From: an uncultured Chloroflexota bacterium
GTDB taxonomy: Bacteria; Chloroflexota; Limnocylindria; Limnocylindrales; Limnocylindraceae
Assembly: GCA_903944295.1 (NCBI GenBank)
Contig: CAJARA010000032.1
Span: 1-36,933 of the forward strand
DNA length: 36,933 bases
Direction of reading: 5' to 3'
Shown one piece after another: positions 31,189 to 36,933 of the stretch; within the stretch, counting starts at the first letter, position 1; the number at the start of each line of letters is the position of its first letter. The translations under genes were made by a program, and so were the position numbers. Under the pieces are notes generated by a model. It did no database searches. It saw only the letters and a list, made by a program, of their open reading frames with translations, and was not told where the DNA came from.

Positions 31189-31241
31189 AGCATAGTCTCC
31201 TTAAACGCGGCTTGATTATCATGGCGTTAACACGTGATAAC
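31189..31241 (-). promoter_or_regulatory. LuxR-gene -10 and candidate palindromic operator
   Basis: TATGCT (31194-31189, minus strand) lies 6 bases before the start codon. GTTAACACGTGATAAC (31226-31241) is a 16-bp palindrome broken at one position per half, with a CACGTG core. It lies about 32 bases upstream of the -10. The surrounding 147 bases up to the acs stop are AT-rich and hold no gene. Confidence 0.45.
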
Positions 31242-31329
31242 ATCTCAGAAATTATAGCGCCACGCCCACATTGCTTGAATGCCGAGTGGAGCACTAGGAC
31301 TTACCTTTTATTGAATCAGTGGCGAACAG

Positions 31330-33309
31330 CTACTCCTCGGCGGCACCCGTGTTGCTGCGGATCGTCTCCACCACGTTGCCGTCGGCGAGGGTGGTGACGT
31401 CGCCGAGGGCGCGCCCTTCGGCGATGTCGCGGAGGAGGCGGCGCATGATCTTTCCTGAGCGCGTCTTGGGGAGGTCGGGGACGAAGAGGAGGAACTTCGG
31501 CCGGGCAATGGCGCCGATCTGCTTCGCTACATGGGAGCGGAGCTCGGAGGCGAAGGCCTCGGAGGCCTCGACCCCCTTCTTCAGAATGACAAAGGCGAAG
31601 ATCGCCTGGCCGGTGAGCGGATCGTTCTTGCCGACGACCGCCGCCTCGGCAACGTCGTGATGGTCAACGAGCGCCGACTCCACCTCAATGGTGCTGATGC
31701 GGTGTGCGGAGACGTTCATCACATCGTCCACGCGACCGAGCAGCCAGTAGTAGCCCTCCTCGTCGCGGCGCGCGCCATCACCCGCGAAGTAGGAGCCCGG
31801 GAATCGGCTCCAGTAGGTCTCCTTGAAGCGAGCGGGATCGCCCCAGATCCCGCGCAGCATGGAGGGCCACGGTGTGGTCAGGGTGAGGAAGCCACCTGAG
31901 CCGAGTGGGACGCTTGCACCGCTGGCATCCACTACATCGGCGCCAACGCCCGGCATCGCAAAGGTTGCCGAGCCTGGCTTGGTGGTGGTGACGCCAGGGA
32001 GTGGGCTGATCATGATTGAGCCGGTCTCCGTCTGCCACCAGGTGTCCACCACTGGGGTGCGTCCGCCGCCGATGACGTTGCGATACCAGATCCACGCCTC
32101 TGGGTTGATCGGCTCGCCAACGGAGCCGAGGAGTCGGAGTGAGCTGAGGTCGTGCTTCTTCGGATGCTCCTCGCCTTGGCGCATGAAGGCGCGAATCGCT
32201 GTTGGTGCGCAGTAGAGAATGTTCACCTTCAACTCTTCGATGATCTGCCACCAGCGATCCCATGCTGGCGTGTCTGGCGTCCCTTCGTACATCACCTGCG
32301 TTGCGCCGTTCGCGAGCGGGCCGTAGACGATGTAGGTGTGGCCGGTGATCCAGCCAACATCCGCTGCGCACCAGTAGACATCATCTGGCTTGATGTCAAA
32401 GACGGCGCGATGTGTGAACGATGCGCCGAGCAGATAGCCAGCACTCGTGTGCATGATCCCCTTCGGCTTCGCCGTGGTACCGCTCGTGTAGAGCAAGAAG
32501 AGGAGCTGCTCGGCGGGCATCGGATCGGCGGGGCAGTCGGCCGACTGCGCAGGGACGAGATCCTGCCACCAGTGATCGCGGCCAGACTTCATCGCCGTCT
32601 CGCCCGGCGTCCCTGGCTGGCGGCGGCGATAGACGAGTGACGCGGTGATTGTTGGCGACTTCTCCATCGCCTCGTCGGCGATCGTCTTCAGTTCAAAGAA
32701 GCTCCCCTTCCGGTAGCCACCGTCGGCGGTGATTAGCACCTTTGCCTCAGCGTCGTTGATGCGATCGGCGAGTGCGCTCGCAGGGAAACCAGAGAAGACC
32801 ACGCTGTGCGCCGCACCAAGGCGCGCGCAGGCGAGCATCGCGATCGCCACTTCGGGGACCATCGGCATGTAGATCGCCACGCGATCGCCCTGGCCAACGC
32901 CGAGCGACTTCAGTGCGTTCGCCGCCTGCTGTACCTCGCGGTGCAGGTCGTTGTAGGTGAGGGTGCGGCGGTCGCCCGGCTCACCAACCCAGTGAATGGC
33001 AACCTTCTCGCCGAGCCCCGCCGCCACATGGCGGTCAACGCAGTTCTCGGCAACGTTCAGCGTGCCGTCGGCGAACCACTCGGCGAACGGGAGGTTCCAC
33101 TCCAGCGTCTTGGTGAAGGGGGTGCGCCAGGTGAGGCGCTCACGCGCCTGCTTCGCCCAGAAGGCAACGGGGTCGGCCGCCGCTTCGGCGTAGATCCCAA
33201 CACTGACGTTCGCGTTAGCCGTCGTGGTGGCATCAGGCGGGAAGGAGAGGCCCGCAGCCTGGAAGGTTTCAATCGCGTCCTGTTGCGCGTCGTGCTGATC
33301 GTCAGCCAT
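31330..33309 (-). CDS. acs: Acetyl-CoA synthetase (AMP-forming)
   Basis: 659 residues, full length. It activates acetate with ATP and CoA via acetyl-AMP. Seen: ACS N-terminal region (VAFWAKQARERLTW), the P-loop YTSGTTAKPKGIMH, the WWQTETG motif, YFAGDGARRDEEGYYWLLGRVDDVMNVSAHR around the hinge, and the C-terminal TRSGKIMRRLLR with the catalytic lysine that acetylation silences in relatives. The ribosome binding site is GGGGGG upstream of ATG 33309. It lies 11 bases after an IclR-family gene on the same strand, so the two form an operon and the regulator probably controls acetate use. Confidence 0.96.
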   Translation of the reverse strand: MADDQHDAQQDAIETFQAAGLSFPPDATTTANANVSVGIYAEAAADPVAFWAKQARERLTWRTPFTKTLEWNLPFAEWFADGTLNVAENCVDRHVAAGLGEKVAIHWVGEPGDRRTLTYNDLHREVQQAANALKSLGVGQGDRVAIYMPMVPEVAIAMLACARLGAAHSVVFSGFPASALADRINDAEAKVLITADGGYRKGSFFELKTIADEAMEKSPTITASLVYRRRQPGTPGETAMKSGRDHWWQDLVPAQSADCPADPMPAEQLLFLLYTSGTTAKPKGIMHTSAGYLLGASFTHRAVFDIKPDDVYWCAADVGWITGHTYIVYGPLANGATQVMYEGTPDTPAWDRWWQIIEELKVNILYCAPTAIRAFMRQGEEHPKKHDLSSLRLLGSVGEPINPEAWIWYRNVIGGGRTPVVDTWWQTETGSIMISPLPGVTTTKPGSATFAMPGVGADVVDASGASVPLGSGGFLTLTTPWPSMLRGIWGDPARFKETYWSRFPGSYFAGDGARRDEEGYYWLLGRVDDVMNVSAHRISTIEVESALVDHHDVAEAAVVGKNDPLTGQAIFAFVILKKGVEASEAFASELRSHVAKQIGAIARPKFLLFVPDLPKTRSGKIMRRLLRDIAEGRALGDVTTLADGNVVETIRSNTGAAEE

Positions 33310-33320
33310 GCGCCCCCCAG

Positions 33321-34292
33321 TTAGCTGACGAACTCGTCGTCGCTGACCTCATGCTCCTGCTCGTCGTCGTCCTCATCCTTAAGGACTGGAACGATCCCCG
33401 TCCGGCGCTGTGCGGCGCCGCTCCAGCCGAGCTTGTGGCTGATGCCACGCGCCGCGTCACGCGCTGCGGTGATCAGGTCGGGAAGCTGTGTTGCGTTCAC
33501 GCGCGCCGATGCGCCCCAGACAACGACGGTGGCGATGACCGAGCCGCGCGCGTCGCAGACAGGAACGGCCGCGGCGGAGAGTCGCTCATCCCACTCGCCG
33601 ATCGCAACGGCATAACCGCGACGGCGCACAAGTGCCAACTCTTCAAGGAGTGCGCGGGGGTCGGTGATGGTGCGCGACGTGTACTGCACCAGACCACGTC
33701 GGGCAATGGCGAGCACGGTGCGCTCTGGGAGTGATGCGAGCAGCACCTTGCCGGCGGCGATCGCATGCATTGCAACCGGTCGACCAGTGATATCTGGCAT
33801 CGGTGTCAGGTTCGGTCCATCAATCTGGCAGATGGCAACGGAGGCGCCGACGCCGTCGAAGACTTCAAGGCTGACCGTCTCGTGTGATCGCTTCGCAAGC
33901 TGCTCAAGCTCTGACTGCGCAATGGTGCGCAGGTCAAGGGTGCGCTCTGCCGATTGCGCAAGGCGGATGATGCCAACGCCGAGTCGGAAGTGCCCCGTCT
34001 CGCGATCCTGCTCCACAAGGCCGCGTCGCTCCAGCGTGGAGAGGAGTCGGCTCACGGTGGACTTATGCAGGTCGAGTGCGTGGGAGAGGTCGGTGACGGA
34101 GGCGGCGCCATCGGCGTCGCCGAGGCTGACAAGGAGGGCGGCGGCGCGATCCACTGATCGGACGGCGGCGTCATCGCCGCCAGGGACGAGTGCGGCGCTT
34201 TCGCGGAAGGCGCGATCCGAAGCGGTGCCCGGGTCGAACTCGACCTCAGGGCCGCTCGTGATGATCTCCTCAGCCTTCACGTCCACCTCCAT
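33321..34292 (-). CDS. IclR-family transcriptional regulator
   Basis: 323 residues. A disordered acidic N-terminus of about 40 residues precedes the winged helix (about 44-105: RSVDRAAALLVSL...VTDLSHALDLHKSTVSRLLSTLERRGLVEQ). The effector domain follows (DLRTIAQSELEQLAKRSHETVSLEVFDG, MHAIAAGKVLLASLPE, RRRGYAVAIGEWDERLSAAAVPV). The C-terminus ends in a second acidic tail (DEDDDEQEHEVSDDE), unusual for IclR proteins. It probably senses a small acid and controls the adjacent acs and possibly the divergent crt genes. AGGTGG upstream may be its ribosome binding site. Confidence 0.9.
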   Translation of the reverse strand: MEVDVKAEEIITSGPEVEFDPGTASDRAFRESAALVPGGDDAAVRSVDRAAALLVSLGDADGAASVTDLSHALDLHKSTVSRLLSTLERRGLVEQDRETGHFRLGVGIIRLAQSAERTLDLRTIAQSELEQLAKRSHETVSLEVFDGVGASVAICQIDGPNLTPMPDITGRPVAMHAIAAGKVLLASLPERTVLAIARRGLVQYTSRTITDPRALLEELALVRRRGYAVAIGEWDERLSAAAVPVCDARGSVIATVVVWGASARVNATQLPDLITAARDAARGISHKLGWSGAAQRRTGIVPVLKDEDDDEQEHEVSDDEFVS

Positions 34293-34358
34293 CTGGGGCC
34301 ACCTGGCCGGTACCTAGGGTCAAACTCTCGGGTCGCAACCGCGGAGGGGGATCATCAG

Positions 34359-34398
34359 CCCCCCAGGGGGGATCCGTCAACACGGACCCCCTGGGGGG
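34359..34398. other. Very stable 17-bp hairpin between IclR and crtI genes
   Basis: Left arm 34359-34377 and right arm 34382-34398 pair over 17 base pairs with a 2-base bulge (34371-34372) and a CAAC loop. Each arm contains a G/C block that is itself nearly palindromic (CCCCC-A/T-GGGGG). No T-tract. It lies between divergent promoters, so it is more likely an operator, an RNA element or a small mobile remnant than a terminator. The rest of 34293-34497 holds no gene. Confidence 0.6.
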
Positions 34399-34438
34399 TC
34401 CGCCCCGCCCCTGAGGCACCCCTCCCCCCTGCGGCGCG

Positions 34439-34473
34439 TACGATGGGCGGGACGGCGCCCAGGGAGCTGGCGC
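34439..34473 (+). promoter_or_regulatory. Putative crtI -10 element and leader hairpin
   Basis: TACGAT (34439-34444) is the same hexamer as the nrdJ -10. GCGCC (34455-34459) and GGCGC (34469-34473) form a small leader hairpin, and AGGAGGG lies five bases before ATG 34498. No -35 is seen. Confidence 0.4.
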
Positions 34474-34497
34474 ACGAGGGAGAGCATAGGAGGGCGC

Positions 34498-36033
34498 ATG
34501 GGAGTTCCACAGGGACGACGGGCCCTCATCGTGGGGAGCGGTTTCGGCGGTCTCTCCACCGCGATTCGCCTCCTCTCCGACGGCTGGCAGGTCACGATCC
34601 TCGAGGCCCGCGGCGAGATCGGCGGGCGCGCCTCACGCATCCGTGAGGGGGGCTACACCTTTGACACCGGCCCATCACTGATCACCATGCCCTGGCTCTT
34701 TGAGGAGGTCTTCGCCGCCGCTGGCGAGAAGATGTCTGATCACGTCACGCTACGCCAGCTTCAACCGGGATACCGCATCTTCTGGACCGGCGAGGGTCGT
34801 CACTTTGATTTTGGGAGCGACCAAGAGGCGCTCCGTGAAGAGATGCGCAAGTTCTCAGCCGCAGACGCCGCACAGCTTGACGCATTCATCGCAGCATCAG
34901 GAGACATTCATCGCAAGGGGATCCTGATCTCTGGTCGACAGAACTTCTTGAAGCTCGTCGACTTCGTCAAGCTCCTCCCTACCATGGCACAGCTCGATGC
35001 CATTCGTTTCCTTGAAGGCTGGGTTGCCAAGTTCTTCAAGGAGCCGCATGTGCAGCAGGCGTTTGGATTCCATTCGCTCTTCATTGGCGGCGATCCTGCG
35101 CGCGTCCCTGCAATCTATTCGGCACTCGCCTACCTGCAGATCGCTGACGGCATCTGGTACGCCGAGGGTGGCGTCTACAGCATCATTGAGGCGTTCGGAA
35201 AGATCGTCAAGAAGAAGGGCGGCAGTATTGCCCTTAACAGCAAAGTCGATCAGATCTTGCATCGTGGTGGACGCGCCGTTGGTGTGCGGACCGCTGATGG
35301 AACGATCCACGATGCGGATCTTGTGATCTACAACGGTGATGTGACGGCGCGCGATGCACTCCTTCCAGATCTTCCAGATATCTTCCCGTGGCGCCTCCGA
35401 CCGCTGCGCACCACGATGTCGGCCCACATGATGTACCTCGGCACAAATAGGAAGTTTGAGAAGTTGCTGCATCACACCCTTGTTGTGGGCGACGATTACC
35501 ACGGCTTCATCAAGGATGTGACACGCGATCGGCGCATGCCACGCAGCAACGCCGTCTACATCCATGCACCGTCGCGCACGGAACCGGCAATGGCGCCTGC
35601 GGGAGGCGACTCGATCGCCATCCTCCTCCCCGTCCCGAACCTGCGCTCTGGCGACGACTGGAACGAAGCGGAACAGCGCATGCGCGACCGCACCCTCGCC
35701 TGGCTCGAAGACTGGGGCCTCCCCGGCCTGCGAGAGAGCATCGTGGTGGAGCGGAGCTGGACGCCGCTCACCTTCCGAGACGAACTCCTCGCCCCAGACG
35801 GAAACGCCTTCGCCGTGGAGCCGTCGCTGCAACAGTCGGCCTACTTCCGCCAGCCGAACCGTGATCGTGCGCTGAGCGGCCTCTACTACGTGGGCGGCGG
35901 CACGCACCCAGGGGCTGGGATGCCTGGCGCCCTCCTCACGTCGCAGGTGACGCAGGACCTGATTCGCGAGGACTACCGCGGACCATTCAGCTCTCACGCC
36001 AGCGGACCAACAGGGAATCTCGTCGCGCCGTGA
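34498..36033 (+). CDS. crtI: Phytoene desaturase (CrtI type)
   Basis: 511 residues with AGGAGGG upstream. It introduces double bonds into phytoene to make coloured carotenoids, with FAD. The dinucleotide-binding motif is IVGSGFGGLSTAIRLLSDGW (10-29); EARGEIGGRASR and FDTGPSLITMP follow. The C-terminal signature is GLYYVGGGTHPGAGMPGALLTSQ, close to the bacterial-type phytoene dehydrogenase pattern. Its stop overlaps the crtB GTG. Which product it forms (neurosporene, lycopene or other) cannot be told from sequence alone. The presence of carotenoid genes fits a light-exposed habitat. Confidence 0.93.
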   Translation: MGVPQGRRALIVGSGFGGLSTAIRLLSDGWQVTILEARGEIGGRASRIREGGYTFDTGPSLITMPWLFEEVFAAAGEKMSDHVTLRQLQPGYRIFWTGEGRHFDFGSDQEALREEMRKFSAADAAQLDAFIAASGDIHRKGILISGRQNFLKLVDFVKLLPTMAQLDAIRFLEGWVAKFFKEPHVQQAFGFHSLFIGGDPARVPAIYSALAYLQIADGIWYAEGGVYSIIEAFGKIVKKKGGSIALNSKVDQILHRGGRAVGVRTADGTIHDADLVIYNGDVTARDALLPDLPDIFPWRLRPLRTTMSAHMMYLGTNRKFEKLLHHTLVVGDDYHGFIKDVTRDRRMPRSNAVYIHAPSRTEPAMAPAGGDSIAILLPVPNLRSGDDWNEAEQRMRDRTLAWLEDWGLPGLRESIVVERSWTPLTFRDELLAPDGNAFAVEPSLQQSAYFRQPNRDRALSGLYYVGGGTHPGAGMPGALLTSQVTQDLIREDYRGPFSSHASGPTGNLVAP

Positions 36034-36933
36034 GCCCGCTCCGCCCAGAGATCCACGCACTCCTCCCAGAGGCACGGCAGACCATCAACCGCGTTGCGCG
36101 CAGCTTCTCCCTCGCCGCACGTCTCCTCCCCAACCAGATCCGCAACGACGTTGAGCTCCTCTATCTCGTCTTGCGCACACTCGACGATCTCGTAGATGTT
36201 GACGTGCGTGCTGGTGGAAGCACGCGCGACGCGGCGGAGCGGCGCATCGCCGCCATCGAAGCATGGGCGAGCGGCGAAGGGATTGGCGCGCCTGCGGGTG
36301 GCGCACCAGAGGTCAGCCGTGAGCTGCTCATCCTGGATGACCTTGCACGCCGACACCCAGATCTTCCGCGCGACGCGGTGCACGATTTTCTCGCCGGCAT
36401 GCGCGCCGACCTTGCAGGACCTTCGATAGGGACCGATGAAGAGGCGGCGCACTACTGCTATCAGGTTGCGGGGACGGTTGGTCGGCTGATGGCCTCCATG
36501 CTCGGCGTCACACCTGGTCATGAACGCGAGGCGGATCGCGCCGCTCGTGCGCTTGGATCCGCGATGCAGCGAACCAACATCCTGCGCGATATTGATGAAG
36601 ATCTTGCGAAAGGGAGGGTCTACCTCTCCGCCGCATCACTCCGCGCGCACAACGCTGACCCTGCAGCAACAAGCGGACCAACATCACTACGCGACGCAGA
36701 TCGCGGCGAACTACTTCGGGACGAAATTGCACGCGCAGATGCCGAATATGACGAGGGGCTCAACGGGATCCGCTACTTACAACATGGCGGCCGCTCAATC
36801 CGCGCCGCAGCACTCCTCTATCGAGAGATCCTGCGCCAGATTGAGCGCGATGGATACGGCGCGCGGCGTCCACACCGACCGGTGGTTGGACGTGCGCGTA
36901 AGGCAGCCCTTCTCGCGCGAGCGGTTATCGGCG
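36030..36933 (+). CDS. crtB: Phytoene synthase, partial (C-terminus off the window)
   Basis: GTG 36030 overlaps the crtI stop as GTGA; 301 residues are visible and the frame runs off the right edge. Phytoene synthase joins two geranylgeranyl diphosphates head to head. Both Asp-rich motifs are seen: DDLVD (52-56) and NILRDIDEDL (near 190), for magnesium and diphosphate binding. RSFSLAARLLP near the start and YCYQVAGTVGRLMASMLG in the middle match the family. The final part visible (RPHRPVVGRARKAALLARAV) matches the family's end, so few residues are missing. It is expressed with crtI by coupled translation. Confidence 0.93.
   Translation, partial: MSPLRPEIHALLPEARQTINRVARSFSLAARLLPNQIRNDVELLYLVLRTLDDLVDVDVRAGGSTRDAAERRIAAIEAWASGEGIGAPAGGAPEVSRELLILDDLARRHPDLPRDAVHDFLAGMRADLAGPSIGTDEEAAHYCYQVAGTVGRLMASMLGVTPGHEREADRAARALGSAMQRTNILRDIDEDLAKGRVYLSAASLRAHNADPAATSGPTSLRDADRGELLRDEIARADAEYDEGLNGIRYLQHGGRSIRAAALLYREILRQIERDGYGARRPHRPVVGRARKAALLARAVIG

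Noticed and set aside
34897..36075. 392-codon minus-strand frame opposite crtI
   Set aside because: crtI carries clear family motifs in the sense frame; the antisense frame is a shadow of its codon use.

Overview
The window (36.9 kb, G+C-rich) looks like a chromosomal stretch from a streamlined, free-living, aerobic heterotroph. It carries no insertion sequence, phage gene or CRISPR array that I can see. Gene content suggests a Gram-positive-like or monoderm-type lineage. It includes a cobalamin-dependent class II ribonucleotide reductase, flavin-dependent thymidylate synthase ThyX, system-II type CcsA, lipoproteins, CrtI/CrtB carotenoid genes and no outer-membrane genes. Chloroflexota of the freshwater Limnocylindria type, or Actinobacteriota, are my best guesses. 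This is inference, not proof.

Layout. 1-136: C-terminal end of a secreted protein with an Ig-like domain. 433-508: tRNA-His. 681-3547: a plus-strand operon of two small secreted/membrane proteins with a shared extracellular motif, an ApbE flavinyltransferase and a ferric-reductase-like membrane cytochrome. An MFS exporter follows (3566-4882). 4913-5890 (minus): tandem META/HslJ-domain envelope protein. 6084-8404 (plus): SIS-domain sugar-phosphate enzyme and an MsmK/UgpC-type ABC ATPase. 8444-9376 (minus): proline dehydrogenase. 9586-11034 (plus): class III aminotransferase. 11039-19379 is a minus-strand run: aminopeptidase N, nicotinate phosphoribosyltransferase, a YbjN-like protein, an M23 coiled-coil peptidase, leucyl aminopeptidase and an NDUFA9-like SDR. 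19425-22851: LysE exporter (+), NagD-like HAD (-), NYN nuclease (+), zinc-ribbon membrane protein (+) and CcsA (+). 23136-29333 (plus): NrdJ, TAP-like lipoprotein hydrolase, LOG protein, a small zinc ribbon and ThyX. 29334-29776: a 443-bp convergent gap with strong inverted repeats and DnaA-box-like 9-mers. 29777-34292 (minus): MoaA, a low-G+C orphan LuxR-type HTH protein, acetyl-CoA synthetase and an IclR regulator. 34498-36933 (plus): CrtI and the first part of CrtB.

How it fits together. Peptide and amino-acid use (PepN, PepA, TAP-like hydrolase, proline dehydrogenase, class III aminotransferase, LysE exporter) and acetate use (Acs with IclR) dominate. DNA-precursor synthesis (NrdJ, ThyX) forms a second theme, carotenoids a third, and extracytoplasmic redox (ApbE, ferric-reductase-like protein, CcsA) a fourth.

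The most striking pattern is in the 5' ends. Nine reading frames begin exactly 6 nt after a -10-like hexamer (TANNNT or NATAAT), which predicts leaderless mRNAs. The genes with clear Shine-Dalgarno sequences instead have a -10-like hexamer well upstream and a hairpin in the leader. One leaderless start opens a 9-codon peptide whose stop overlaps the start of the next gene. The best candidate for an undescribed system is the ApbE / ferric-reductase-like operon: it has no FMN_bind-domain partner, but it encodes a membrane-anchored protein with a near-match to the flavinylation motif.
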